DNA of 26,005 bases from SYIM01 sp041182885 (GCA_049423065.1 JBMSQB010000067.1:1-26005); one strand, 5' to 3'. Shown: positions 14,695 through 23,591, numbered from the stretch's first letter. Notes: generated by a model from the sequence alone, not told the origin. A program made the numbers and translations.

Positions 14695-15912
14695 ATGACC
14701 ATTCGACAGATTCTGCGCAGCTCGGTCGTCGCGGCCGCAGTGGCGCTTGCATGGCCTGGCGCCCAGGCACAGATTTCCGATGGTGTGATCAAGATCGGCG
14801 TGTTGTCCGACATGTCCAGCCTCTATACCGATATCGCGGGACGGGGCTCCGAGCTTGCTGCGCGGATGGCGGTGGAAGATTTCGGCGCGGCCGCCAAGGG
14901 CATGAAGGTCGAGATCGTCTCGGCAGACCACCAGAACAAGCCCGACGTGGGCTCCCAGATCGCCAACCAGTGGTATGACGTCGACAAGGTCGATGTCATC
15001 GTCGATGTGCCCACCTCGTCGGTGGCGCTCGCCATCAACGAAGTCACCCGCAAGAAGGGCAAGGCGTTCCTGGTCTCGGGCGCAGCCTCCTCCGACCTCA
15101 CCGGCAAGGCCTGCTCGCCCAATACGATTCACTGGGCCTACGACACCTGGATGCTCGCCAACGGCACGGGTAACGCCATCGTCAAGACCGGCGGCGACAG
15201 CTGGTTCTTCCTCACTGCCGACTACGCCTTCGGCCACGCGCTCGAGCGCGATACCGAGGCGGTGGTTCAGAAAAACGGCGGCAAGGTGCTGGGCAAGGTG
15301 CGGCACCCGCTCAACACCCAGGACTTCTCCTCGTTCCTGCTGCAGGCGCAGGCCTCGAAAGCCAAGATCGTGGGGCTTGCCAACGCGGGCGGCGACACCA
15401 CCAACTCGATCAAGCAGGCGGCCGAGTTCGGTATCGTCAAGCGTGGTCAGAACCTGGCCGGGTTGCTGGTGTTCATTTCCGACGTTCATTCGCTGGGTCT
15501 TCAAACCGCTCAGGGCCTGATCTTCACTGAAACCTTCTACTGGGACATGAACGACCAGACCCGCGCTTTCACCAAGCGCTTCGCACCCGCCAACCGCGGC
15601 ATTCATCCCACCATGGTGCATGCGGGGGTCTACTCGGCGGTGCTGCACTACCTGAAGGCGATCGAATCGGCCAAGACCGACGACGGCACCAAGGTGATCG
15701 CAGAAATGAAGCGCCTGCCCACTGACGACCCGCTGTTTGGCAAGGGCTCGGTCCGTGCTGACGGCCGCAAGATCCATCCGGCCTACCTGGTCGAGGTCAA
15801 GAAGCCTTCGGAGTCGAAAGGTCCGTGGGACTACCACAAGGTTCGCGCCACCATCCCGGCCGAAGAGGCCTTCCGCCCCATGAATCAGGGCGGTTGTTCG
15901 CTCGTCAAGTAA
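14695..15912 (+). CDS. Periplasmic amino acid-type ABC substrate-binding protein (LivJ/K-like)
   Basis: 405 residues, the type I periplasmic binding protein of this transporter. Sec signal peptide at residues 1-25 (cleavage after AQA), then the family opening SDGVIKIGVLSDMSSLYTD. Further marks: the DHQNKPDVGSQIANQW segment, FFLTADYAFGHALERD and HPTMVHAGVYSAVLHYLKAI. It is longer than E. coli LivJ (367 residues), like the group that binds aromatic acids, amides or other non-leucine ligands, so the name Liv refers to architecture rather than ligand. Start has AAGGAG upstream, the strongest ribosome binding site of the operon, consistent with the need for excess binding protein. A T-rich stretch precedes it but no hairpin is evident. 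Confidence 0.93.
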   Translation: MTIRQILRSSVVAAAVALAWPGAQAQISDGVIKIGVLSDMSSLYTDIAGRGSELAARMAVEDFGAAAKGMKVEIVSADHQNKPDVGSQIANQWYDVDKVDVIVDVPTSSVALAINEVTRKKGKAFLVSGAASSDLTGKACSPNTIHWAYDTWMLANGTGNAIVKTGGDSWFFLTADYAFGHALERDTEAVVQKNGGKVLGKVRHPLNTQDFSSFLLQAQASKAKIVGLANAGGDTTNSIKQAAEFGIVKRGQNLAGLLVFISDVHSLGLQTAQGLIFTETFYWDMNDQTRAFTKRFAPANRGIHPTMVHAGVYSAVLHYLKAIESAKTDDGTKVIAEMKRLPTDDPLFGKGSVRADGRKIHPAYLVEVKKPSESKGPWDYHKVRATIPAEEAFRPMNQGGCSLVK

Positions 15913-15960
15913 GGGCGATTCGTTCAGCCCGCAGATCACCGACCGCAGACAGATCGCACC

Positions 15961-16845
15961 ATGGAAATCTTCGGAATTCCGATTCAGGCCCTGTTCGGCC
16001 AACTCCTGATCGGGCTCATCAACGGCTCGTTCTATGCGCTGCTGTCTCTGGGTCTCGCGGTGATCTTCGGGCTGCTCAACATCATCAACTTCACTCACGG
16101 CGCCCAGTACATGCTGGGCGCGTTCTGCTCCTATCTGCTCTTGAACAAGCTTGGTATCGGCTATTGGTGGTCGCTGCTGCTCACCCCGCTCATCGTCGGG
16201 GCGAGCGGCATGCTGATCGAGCGGCTGATGCTCGCGCGCCTCTACAAGCTCGACCACCTCTACGGGCTGCTTCTCACTTTCGGGCTCGCCCTCATCATCC
16301 AGGGGCTGTTCCGCAACGAGTTCGGCTCATCGGGCCAGCCCTATCGCGTACCCGCCGAACTCACCGGCGGCCAGAACCTGGGCTTCATGTTCCTGCCCAA
16401 CTACCGCGGCTGGGTGGTGGCCACCTCGCTGGTGGTGTGCCTGCTCACCTGGTTTGTCATCGAACGCACCAAGCTCGGCGCGTATCTGCGCGCAGCCACC
16501 GAAAACCCGCAACTGGTGCAAGCCTTTGGCATCAATGTGCCGCGCATGATCACGCTCACCTATGGCTTCGGTGTGGCGCTCGCAGCGTTCGCCGGTGTCA
16601 TGGCAGCGCCGATCTACCAGGTCAATCCGCTGATGGGCGCAGACCTCATCATCGTGGTGTTCGCGGTGGTGGTAATTGGCGGCATGGGCTCGATCATGGG
16701 CGCGATCGTCACCGGATTTGGGCTCGGCATCATCGAGGGACTCACCAAGGTGTTTTACCCCGAGGCGTCGAACACGGTGATCTTCATCATCATGGCCATC
16801 GTGCTGCTGGTGAAGCCCGCTGGCCTGTTTGGCACCCAGAAGTAG
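15961..16845 (+). CDS. livH: ABC transporter permease LivH
   Basis: 294 residues, about eight hydrophobic membrane segments, with the LivH-typical opening GLINGSFYALLSLGLAVIFG and NIINFTHGAQYMLGAF in the first third. The cytoplasmic coupling region contains ERTKLGAYLRAATENP near 177-192 and the C-terminal GGMGSIMGAIVTGFGLGIIE. Forms the inner-membrane pore with LivM. Starts 48 bases after the binding-protein gene and ends 13 bases before livM, within one operon. Confidence 0.95.
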   Translation: MEIFGIPIQALFGQLLIGLINGSFYALLSLGLAVIFGLLNIINFTHGAQYMLGAFCSYLLLNKLGIGYWWSLLLTPLIVGASGMLIERLMLARLYKLDHLYGLLLTFGLALIIQGLFRNEFGSSGQPYRVPAELTGGQNLGFMFLPNYRGWVVATSLVVCLLTWFVIERTKLGAYLRAATENPQLVQAFGINVPRMITLTYGFGVALAAFAGVMAAPIYQVNPLMGADLIIVVFAVVVIGGMGSIMGAIVTGFGLGIIEGLTKVFYPEASNTVIFIIMAIVLLVKPAGLFGTQK

Positions 16846-16858
16846 CAGGTTCAAGCCG

Positions 16859-17818
16859 ATGAGCACCCCACTTTCAACCACCGCCGCTGCAGACGGCAGC
16901 CGTGCACAACTGATCGCCTTCCTTGTGATGGTGGTGGTGCTGCTTGTCGCGCCGATCTGGGTCTATCCGATCTTCATGATGAAGGTCATGTGCTTTGCGC
17001 TCTTTGCCTGCGCATTCAATCTTCTGATCGGCTTTGGCGGTCTGCTTTCGTTTGGCCACGCCATGTTTCTGGGGTCGGCGGGCTATGTCTCGGCATGGTG
17101 CGCCAAGTCGCTCGGGCTCACACCCGAACTCGCTATCCTTGCCGGCACGCTGGCAGCCACGCTGGTGGCCATCGTGTCGGGCATGCTCGCCATCCGCCGG
17201 CAGGGCATCTACTTCGCCATGATCACGCTGGCGCTGGCACAAATGATTTTCTTCTTTTGCCTGCAGGCGCCCTTTACCGGTGGCGAAGACGGCATCCAGG
17301 CGGTGCCCCGCGGCAAGCTCTTCGGACTGTTCGATCTCACCAACAACTTCGCCATGTACGCGCTGGTGTTCGTCATCTTTGTGGGCGGCTTTCTGCTCAT
17401 CTGGCGAATCATCCACTCGCCCTTCGGACAGGTGCTGAAGGCCGTTCGCGAGAACGAGGCGCGCGCGATTTCACTTGGCTACGACACCGACCGCTACAAG
17501 CTCTTTGCTTTCATTCTGTCGGGCGCGCTGTCGGGGCTCGCCGGTGCCACCAAGGCACTGGTGTTCCAACTTGCCTCGCTCACCGATGTGCACTGGTCGA
17601 TGTCGGGCGAGGTGGTGCTCATGACGCTGCTGGGCGGGCTGGGCACGCTGTTCGGACCTGTGGTGGGCGCTGCGATCATCGTGTCCATGCAGAACTACCT
17701 CGCCCAGTTCGGCGCCTGGGTCACCATCATTCAGGGCATCATCTTCGTGGTCTGCGTGCTCGCGTTCCGGCGCGGCATTGTCGGCGAGATCGCGCATGCG
17801 ATCCGCAAGCCCCTCTGA
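16859..17818 (+). CDS. livM: ABC transporter permease LivM
   Basis: 319 residues from the ATG at 16859, the first start after the livH stop. Multi-spanning permease with LivM hallmarks: FNLLIGFGGLLSFGHAMFLG in the third segment, RRQGIYFAMITLALAQM, and the EAA-like cytoplasmic loop GQVLKAVRENEARAISLGYD. The C-terminal part LLGGLGTLFGPVVGAA is conserved in this family. Partner of LivH. Its last 23 bases overlap the start of the downstream FAD oxidoreductase gene in another frame. Confidence 0.95.
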   Translation: MSTPLSTTAAADGSRAQLIAFLVMVVVLLVAPIWVYPIFMMKVMCFALFACAFNLLIGFGGLLSFGHAMFLGSAGYVSAWCAKSLGLTPELAILAGTLAATLVAIVSGMLAIRRQGIYFAMITLALAQMIFFFCLQAPFTGGEDGIQAVPRGKLFGLFDLTNNFAMYALVFVIFVGGFLLIWRIIHSPFGQVLKAVRENEARAISLGYDTDRYKLFAFILSGALSGLAGATKALVFQLASLTDVHWSMSGEVVLMTLLGGLGTLFGPVVGAAIIVSMQNYLAQFGAWVTIIQGIIFVVCVLAFRRGIVGEIAHAIRKPL

Positions 17819-19025
17819 CGCGGCGCCGCCCGCGCACGTCAACATCCTGATCGCGGGCGCCGGCGTCATGGGCGCGGCAACCGCGTTCTGGCTGACTTCC
17901 CGCGATCCGTCGCTTCGCGTGCTGCTCGTTGAGCGCGAGCCTGATTTTGCGCGCGCATCCTCCAGCCTGTCGGCGAGCTCGATCCGTCAGCAGTTCACCA
18001 CCCCCGTCAACATCGCGCTGTCGGCATTCGGGATCGAGTTTCTGCGCAACGCCGATCGCGCACTCGCCCCCGAGGGTGCAGCCACCGGCACGCTTTCGCT
18101 GGGCCTGACCGAGCCTGGCTACCTGTATCTGGCGGCGCCCGAGCATGAACCGGTACTGCGTACCGCAAACGCGATTCAGCGCGCAGCAGGTGCCGATGTG
18201 GCGCTGTTATCGCCCGCCGAACTCGGGGAGCGCTTTCCATGGCTCGCCACCGACGGCATCGCCCTGGGGTCGCTCGGACTCTCGGGCGAGGGCTGGTTCG
18301 ACGGACCAGCGCTCCATCAGGCGCTCCTCGCCCGGGCACGGGCGCAGGGCGCGCGTCTGATTGCCGATACCGTGTGCGGCATCAACCTGAGCGATGGCGC
18401 GAGGTCGGGAACGAAACGGGTCACCCGTGTGCAGCTTGCGAGCGGCGCACACATTGAGTGCGACCACTTCGTGAACGCCGCAGGCCCCTGGTCGCGGACG
18501 CTCGCCGCGCTGGCAGGGATCGCGCTCCCGGTGGCGGCCAGACGTCGTACAGTCTTTGTGCTGTCGTGTCCGTCGCAATTGCCAGCCTGCCCGCTGCTGA
18601 TCGACCCGTCAGGATTCTGGCTGCGCCCGGAGGGTCGGTATCTGATCACCGGCAGCCCCCCTATCGATGACACCGATGACCTGCCGCTTGAGCCCGATTG
18701 GCGCGAACTCGACGAGGCGAGGTGGGCGCAACTCGCCCAACGCATTCCCGCGCTCGAAGCGATGCGTATCGAACGCGCGTGGGCGGGCTACTATGAAATG
18801 AATCTCTTTGACCACAACGCGGTGATCGGTCCGCATCCGGACATTGCCAATTTTTGGATGATCAGCGGTTTTTCCGGTCATGGCATGCAGCACGCGCCCG
18901 GCGCGGGCCTCGCGTTGAGCGAATGGCTTCTCGATGGTGTGCCATCAACCATCGACGTCCGCCCGCTTTCCTATGAGCGCATTGCGCGCGGCGAGCGCCT
19001 GCCGGAACTCAACGTGATCGGCTGA
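17796..19025 (+). CDS. FAD-dependent amine/amino acid oxidoreductase (DAO fold, FOXRED1-like)
   Basis: 409 residues from the ATG at 17796; a TTG at 17778 is the other option. DAO-fold flavoprotein with the dinucleotide motif NILIAGAGVMGAATAFWL (16-33), a SSLSASSIRQQF block, the second FAD strand HFVNAAGPWSR, and a C-terminal region WAGYYEMNLFDHNAVIGP then SGFSGHGMQHAPGAGLALSE resembling human FOXRED1. Such enzymes oxidise secondary or primary amines (sarcosine, pipecolate, proline, D-amino acids). No signal peptide. Overlap with livM and the converging ALDH7 gene ten bases away make it the probable oxidase for the imported amino acid. L-pipecolate is the substrate I favour by context; the sequence alone does not decide it. 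Confidence 0.88.
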   Translation: MRSASPSDAAPPAHVNILIAGAGVMGAATAFWLTSRDPSLRVLLVEREPDFARASSSLSASSIRQQFTTPVNIALSAFGIEFLRNADRALAPEGAATGTLSLGLTEPGYLYLAAPEHEPVLRTANAIQRAAGADVALLSPAELGERFPWLATDGIALGSLGLSGEGWFDGPALHQALLARARAQGARLIADTVCGINLSDGARSGTKRVTRVQLASGAHIECDHFVNAAGPWSRTLAALAGIALPVAARRRTVFVLSCPSQLPACPLLIDPSGFWLRPEGRYLITGSPPIDDTDDLPLEPDWRELDEARWAQLAQRIPALEAMRIERAWAGYYEMNLFDHNAVIGPHPDIANFWMISGFSGHGMQHAPGAGLALSEWLLDGVPSTIDVRPLSYERIARGERLPELNVIG

Positions 19026-19035
19026 GCGTGCGCAC

Positions 19036-20595
19036 TCAACCCGCACCAATGTCGAAAACCACACCCTGTGCCAGCGGCAAGGTGCTGCCGAAGTTGATGG
19101 TGTTGGTGGTCCGCCGCATGTAGGCCTTCCAGGCGTCGGAGCCCGATTCGCGACCGCCCCCGGTTTGTTTGTCGCCGCCAAAGGCGCCACCAATTTCCGC
19201 GCCCGAGGTGCCCAGGTTCACATTGGCAATCCCGCAATCGGAGCCGCCTGCGCTCAGAAAGCGTTCGGCCTCCTGAAGGTCGCGGGTGAAGATCGACGAC
19301 GACAGGCCCTGGGGAACATCGTTGTTCAACGCAATCGCCTCATCGATTGAGTCGTAGTCGATGGCATAGAGGATGGGCGCAAAGGTCTCTTCGCGCACCA
19401 CGTCGGTCTGGGCAGGCATTCTGACGAGTGCGGGCTCGGCATACCAGGCTTGCGGGTAGCGATCGGCGAGGCGACGCTCACCCCCAGTCACCGTGGCCCC
19501 TTCGGCGCGAGCGCGCGCAAGCGCCGACTGCATCGACTCGAACGCCTGCCCGTCAACCAGCGGGCCCACCAGGGTGCCCGGATCGAACGGGCTACCGACC
19601 GGCAGGCTCCGCCGCGCGCGTTCCAGCGCCTCGAGCAGGCGCTCGCGTACCGAGCGATGCACGATCAGCCGGCGGGTGGTGGTACAGCGTTGGCCCGCCG
19701 TACCCCAGGCGCCGAACACCAGTCCGCGGAGCGCGAGGTCGAGATCGGCCGAGGGCGCCACAATCACCGCGTTGTTGCCGCCGAGTTCAAGCAGCGACCT
19801 GCCGAGCCGCGCCGCCACACGGGGCGCGAGGTCCAATCCCATGCGGGTGCTGCCGGTTGCCGATACCAGCGCAATATCGCGATGCTCGGCGATTGCACGC
19901 CCCATCGCGGCTCGTCCCAGTCCGACCTGAACCAGGTCGGCCAGCATGGCGCGCTCCTCCGCATCTGCACCCCGAGCCGTGGCATAGCGATCGATGGCCA
20001 TGCTGAAGATCTCGCGCACTGCCAGCGCGGTGAGCGGCGTTTTTTCGGAGGGCTTCCAGATGACCGGATTGCCACAGACGAGCGCAAGTGCAGCATTCCA
20101 GGACCACACCGCCACCGGAAAATTGAATGCGGTGATCACGCCTACCGGCCCGAGCGGCAGCCACTGCTCCATCATCCGGTGAGCAGGGCGCTCCGAGGCG
20201 ATGGTGAGTCCGTGCAGCTGGCGCGACAAGCCCACCGCAAAGTCGCAGATATCGATCATCTCCTGAACTTCGCCGGCCGCTTCGCTCGGAATCTTGCCAG
20301 CCTCGATACTTACCAGCGCAGCGAGCGCGGACTTGTGTTCGCGAAGCGCCACGCCCAGTAGCCGGACCAGCTCACCGCGCTGCGGGGCGGGCACCCCAGC
20401 CCAGCGTGCAAACGCCGACCGCGCGCGCCGGGCGGCTTCATCAACCCAGCCGCTCTCCTGAAGAGGCAGTTCGGCCATCAGCGCGCCATCAATGGGGCTT
20501 CGCACCGCGATGACCGTATCGCCCCGTGCAGGTGGCGAGAGCCTGACACCCAGTTCATTCAACAGCGCCGCCGCGCGGCTCGCAATCTCGCTCAT
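19036..20595 (-). CDS. amaB: ALDH7-type aldehyde dehydrogenase, probable 2-aminoadipate 6-semialdehyde (P6C) dehydrogenase
   Basis: 519 residues of the antiquitin (ALDH7) family, which oxidises 2-aminoadipate 6-semialdehyde, in equilibrium with piperideine-6-carboxylate, to 2-aminoadipate with NAD. Seen: AFNFPVAVWSWNAALALVCG (156-175), WKPSEKTP (180-187), the general base E270 in LELGGNN, catalytic C304 in GTAGQRCTTTRR, and the ALDH7 C-terminal marks NVNLGTSGAEIGGAFGG (458-474) and TGGGRESGSDAWKAYMRR (478-495), which separate it from betaine or succinate semialdehyde enzymes. GGAGAT precedes the start. It is the last gene of the minus-strand run and converges on the FAD oxidoreductase. Gene name follows Pseudomonas amaB by family resemblance. 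Confidence 0.9.
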   Translation of the reverse strand: MSEIASRAAALLNELGVRLSPPARGDTVIAVRSPIDGALMAELPLQESGWVDEAARRARSAFARWAGVPAPQRGELVRLLGVALREHKSALAALVSIEAGKIPSEAAGEVQEMIDICDFAVGLSRQLHGLTIASERPAHRMMEQWLPLGPVGVITAFNFPVAVWSWNAALALVCGNPVIWKPSEKTPLTALAVREIFSMAIDRYATARGADAEERAMLADLVQVGLGRAAMGRAIAEHRDIALVSATGSTRMGLDLAPRVAARLGRSLLELGGNNAVIVAPSADLDLALRGLVFGAWGTAGQRCTTTRRLIVHRSVRERLLEALERARRSLPVGSPFDPGTLVGPLVDGQAFESMQSALARARAEGATVTGGERRLADRYPQAWYAEPALVRMPAQTDVVREETFAPILYAIDYDSIDEAIALNNDVPQGLSSSIFTRDLQEAERFLSAGGSDCGIANVNLGTSGAEIGGAFGGDKQTGGGRESGSDAWKAYMRRTTNTINFGSTLPLAQGVVFDIGAG

Positions 20596-20668
20596 GAGTA
20601 TCTCCGTTCATTCAGGCCAGGCAGTGCGCGAGGCGGGACACGGGGCGCATGCGGCGCAGGGTCACTGC

Positions 20669-21604
20669 CTATCGCGCCTCGCGCAGCGCCGCCTCGTAGA
20701 CCAGGCGGGCCGCCACCGCGTCCTCGATCGCGAGCCCCAGCGATTTGAAAATGACCGGCCGACCTGCCGGCGGACGCTCCTTGCGCCCAAGCAGAATTTC
20801 GCCCAGCTCTGCGTAAATGGGGGCGCCCGACAGGATCACATCGCCCGACTCCTTCTCGGCCGCTTCACGCTGATCGGCGACCACCGGATGCCGCATCGCA
20901 TCGTCATCGAGTTCACGCCAGGTGGGGCGGGGGGCGCCCACCGCCGCGACAAAGGCATCGGGTTCGAGCCAGCGGCCCGCCAGAATCGGCTCGGCTGCAT
21001 GGCTCACGGTGCACACGATGGCCGCGCCGCGCACCGCCTGTTCAGCGCTGTCGCAGGCAACCCCGTCAATTTCCTGCGCACAGCGCGCAACATTGTCGGG
21101 ATTGCGGCTCCAGACCCGCAGCTCTCTCAGCGGACGTACGCGCCGCAGCAGTCGCGCGTGGCTGCGCGCGAGCACTCCGCTGCCAAGCAGTGCCACCACG
21201 CCCGCGTCGGGCCGGGCGAGCGCATCGACCGCCACTGCGGTTGCCGCCGCGGTTCGAAGTGCGGTCAGCATGTTGGCCTCGATCACAGCCAGCACCTCGC
21301 CCGTGTCTGGCGCCATCAGCAGCACGGTGGCCATGAGGGTGGGGCGGCCGCGTGCCGCATTGTCGGGCACCAGGGTGATCAGCTTGGTTGCCAGGGCGTC
21401 GCCAATCTGCGCTGGCTTCATGAAGAGGAGACCCGGCGGCTGCGCAGGATCAAATCGGGTTGAAGGGCCAAAGGGCATGACGCCACGGAGCGGCTGGATC
21501 GCCTGCCCTGCGGTCAGCGCCTTGAGCGCCTCGGCAATTCCCCGAATCAGGGCATCGGGATCGAGCAGACGCTCGACCTCGGCCTCGGATATGAGACGTG
21601 CCAT
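20669..21604 (-). CDS. Mu-crystallin/ornithine cyclodeaminase-family ketimine reductase
   Basis: 311 residues. Seen: LATKLI with the substrate lysine K74, LTALRTAAAT (113-122) with R117, the Rossmann motif VVALLGSGVLARSHA (136-150), and a C-terminal half AVGAPRPTWRELDDDAM (221-237), KESGDVILSGAPIYAELGE (251-269) and FKSLGLAIEDAVAA (286-299). This closely follows human mu-crystallin (CRYM), which has AVGASRPDWRELDD at that place. True ornithine cyclodeaminases carry a catalytic aspartate there (GGDCPGKTE), absent here, so reduction of cyclic ketimines such as delta1-piperideine-2-carboxylate or delta1-pyrroline-2-carboxylate is more likely than deamination. The start ATG lies one base after the EamA stop, indicating translational coupling; the ALDH7 gene follows 73 bases downstream. 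Confidence 0.88.
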   Translation of the reverse strand: MARLISEAEVERLLDPDALIRGIAEALKALTAGQAIQPLRGVMPFGPSTRFDPAQPPGLLFMKPAQIGDALATKLITLVPDNAARGRPTLMATVLLMAPDTGEVLAVIEANMLTALRTAAATAVAVDALARPDAGVVALLGSGVLARSHARLLRRVRPLRELRVWSRNPDNVARCAQEIDGVACDSAEQAVRGAAIVCTVSHAAEPILAGRWLEPDAFVAAVGAPRPTWRELDDDAMRHPVVADQREAAEKESGDVILSGAPIYAELGEILLGRKERPPAGRPVIFKSLGLAIEDAVAARLVYEAALREAR

Positions 21605-21605
21605 C

Positions 21606-22559
21606 TCAGCCTGCCTGCGTCGGCTGAGCCCGGGGGGGCTGCGCCGGACGTCCCACGCCCACCACGATGCCGAGCGTCACGCAGACAAGTCCCGCGCCCA
21701 GCATCCAGGTGAAGGGTTCGTCGAGCCACAGCACTGCCGAGCCCGCAGTGATGGCGGGCACCACCGCGGTGAGCATGGGGGCCCTGACCGGACCGAATAC
21801 CTGCACCATTTTCATGAAACCAATTCCGGAAATGATTGCAGCAAAAATACCCTGAAGCAGTGCCTGCAGGCCGATCTCGGACCACGCCGCCTGCGCGAGC
21901 CCCGAGCGCACCAAGCCCGCCCCGGCTAGCGCGAGATACGGAAGACCGAATACCGCAGCAGCAAACACCGCGACAGCAATGGTGGCTTCAACCGGACCGA
22001 CCTCCCACCGCCGGCTGAGCGTGGTGAAGATCGCCCAGACGAAGGGTGTGAACAGGTAGAGCACATCGCCGATCCAGACCTTACCGCCCGCGAGCGCCGA
22101 TGTCAGCGCCAACCCTCCCACCATCAGGGCACCGATAATGATGAGCCCGAGGCTCAGCAGCCGCCGCGAGTCGGCCCGCTCGCCATTGATGAGCCAGGCG
22201 AAGAGCGCAGCCCAGAGCGGCAGCAACCCCGGCATGAGCACCGCGCTGTGCGAAGCGGGCGCAAGTGAAAACCCGTGATAGGCGAGGAGCCCGAAGATCA
22301 CGCCGCCGGTCATGCCCAGTGCAGCCGTCTGGCCTGCCGGCACCGGGGACAGCCCCAGCCAGCCACCGCCGCGTCTGCGCACCAGCCACCATCCCCAGGG
22401 CGCAAGCACGAGCGCCGAGACCGTGAACCGGATCGCGATGACATCCATCGGCAGGAGCGTTCGCGCGGCAAGCGCCCGGGAGCCCACGATAAACAGCGTC
22501 CAGGTGGCCACGGTCACCAGCGTGGCGGCAACGCCCAGCAGAAAATCAGCGCGGCGCAC
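21606..22559 (-). CDS. EamA/DMT-superfamily transporter
   Basis: 317 residues with about ten hydrophobic segments arranged as two EamA repeats (roughly 8-150 and 165-300), typical of RhaT/YdcZ-like drug/metabolite exporters in the inner membrane. The second repeat carries the usual GIGFMKMVQVFGPVRAPML and LDEPFTWMLGAGLVCVTLG. The start is a GTG at 22559, kept because it includes the first membrane segment; the ribosome binding site is weak. The last base of its stop is separated by one base from the ketimine reductase start. Substrate unknown; exporters of this group often release amino acids or related metabolites, fitting the amino-acid-type neighbours. Confidence 0.9.
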   Translation of the reverse strand: MRRADFLLGVAATLVTVATWTLFIVGSRALAARTLLPMDVIAIRFTVSALVLAPWGWWLVRRRGGGWLGLSPVPAGQTAALGMTGGVIFGLLAYHGFSLAPASHSAVLMPGLLPLWAALFAWLINGERADSRRLLSLGLIIIGALMVGGLALTSALAGGKVWIGDVLYLFTPFVWAIFTTLSRRWEVGPVEATIAVAVFAAAVFGLPYLALAGAGLVRSGLAQAAWSEIGLQALLQGIFAAIISGIGFMKMVQVFGPVRAPMLTAVVPAITAGSAVLWLDEPFTWMLGAGLVCVTLGIVVGVGRPAQPPRAQPTQAG

Positions 22560-22595
22560 GCTCGAGCCAACGGCGGCGGTGAGCCGCGCGCCCGA

Positions 22596-23558
22596 TCAGC
22601 CCAGGCTCTCCCAGTAGTCGAGCATGCGCTTGCGCATCGCGGCATCCGGAATTCGACCGCGGGCGGCGGCAAGATTGTCGAGCGCGTATTCAGGCCGATC
22701 GGTACCTGGGATGATCACCGTCACCGCCGGATGCCCGAGCAGGAACTTGAGAAAGAACTGTGCCCAGCTGGTGCAGTCGATTTCCTTGGCGAAATCGGGC
22801 AGTTCGCGCCCTTTGGCCTTGGCAAACAAACGGTTGCGTCCAAAGGGCAGGTTGATGATCACCGCGAGACCACGCTCCTGGGCAAGCGGCAGGATGCGCT
22901 GCTCGGCAAGGCGGTTGTCGAGCGCGTAATCGATCTGGATGAAATCGATTTTCTCGGTTCGCATGATGCGTTCGAACTCGGGATGGGTACGCTCAAACGA
23001 GGTGGTGATGCCGGTGTAGCGAACCTTGCCCTCGTCACGCAGCCTGCGGATGGTTTTCAGGTGCGTATCGGTATCACGCACGTTGTGAACCTGGAGCAGA
23101 TCGAACCGCGCCACACCCAGGTCGGCGAAGGAGCGGGTAACTTGATCGATGCCCGCCTGCTCGCCGGTGGTGCTGATCTTGGTTGCGATGAAGGCGCGCT
23201 CGCGGATCGGCGGCTCAAGCATTTTCAGCACCTCGCCCAGCCGCTTCTCGGCCTGCCCATACGTGGGCGCGGTATCGATCATTGCGCCACCGCCAGCGAT
23301 CAAAGTGCGCATGCTCTCGGCGAGTTGCGCAATCCTGGCGTGCTGGGCCTCAACATCAAAAATCACCGCCGTGCCCGAACCGATCACCGGGATCATTTCT
23401 CCTGATGACGGGATGGGTCGCTTCAGGACCGGGCCGGTGGCCGCGAGCGCCGGCAACGCGGGTCCGAGCAGCGCGGCACCAGCCAGCGCACCCGTCTGCC
23501 TGAGAAAATCGGCCCGTGTGAGGCCGCTGGAAATTTCGGGTGGAGTAAGCGGGGACAT
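22596..23558 (-). CDS. Exported-looking aldo/keto reductase
   Basis: 320 residues. The N-terminus has a signal-like stretch, TRADFLRQTGALAGAALLG (residues 14-32), resembling Tat signals but with only one arginine where two are expected. The rest is an aldo/keto reductase barrel with the complete catalytic tetrad D95, Y100 (DTAPTYGQAEKRLG), K127 (FIATK) and H158 (LLQVHN), followed by YTGITTSF and IIPGTDRPEYALDNL in the cofactor region. It would reduce aldehydes or ketones; substrate unknown. AAGGAG with good spacing supports the start. It lies 33 bases after the upstream transporter gene and 36 bases before the EamA gene, so it belongs to the minus-strand run. Confidence 0.88.
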   Translation of the reverse strand: MSPLTPPEISSGLTRADFLRQTGALAGAALLGPALPALAATGPVLKRPIPSSGEMIPVIGSGTAVIFDVEAQHARIAQLAESMRTLIAGGGAMIDTAPTYGQAEKRLGEVLKMLEPPIRERAFIATKISTTGEQAGIDQVTRSFADLGVARFDLLQVHNVRDTDTHLKTIRRLRDEGKVRYTGITTSFERTHPEFERIMRTEKIDFIQIDYALDNRLAEQRILPLAQERGLAVIINLPFGRNRLFAKAKGRELPDFAKEIDCTSWAQFFLKFLLGHPAVTVIIPGTDRPEYALDNLAAARGRIPDAAMRKRMLDYWESLG

Positions 23559-23591
23559 GGGGTTCTCCTTCGGGATCGGAAAAGTCTGGGG

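Noticed and set aside
14671..16257. A 528-codon open frame on the minus strand opposite the binding protein and livH genes
   Set aside because: Antisense to well-recognised transporter genes; translation is His/Gln/Arg-rich without motifs.
20669..21604. Annotation as ornithine cyclodeaminase proper
   Set aside because: The catalytic aspartate motif of true cyclodeaminases is replaced by a mu-crystallin-type AVGAPRP segment.
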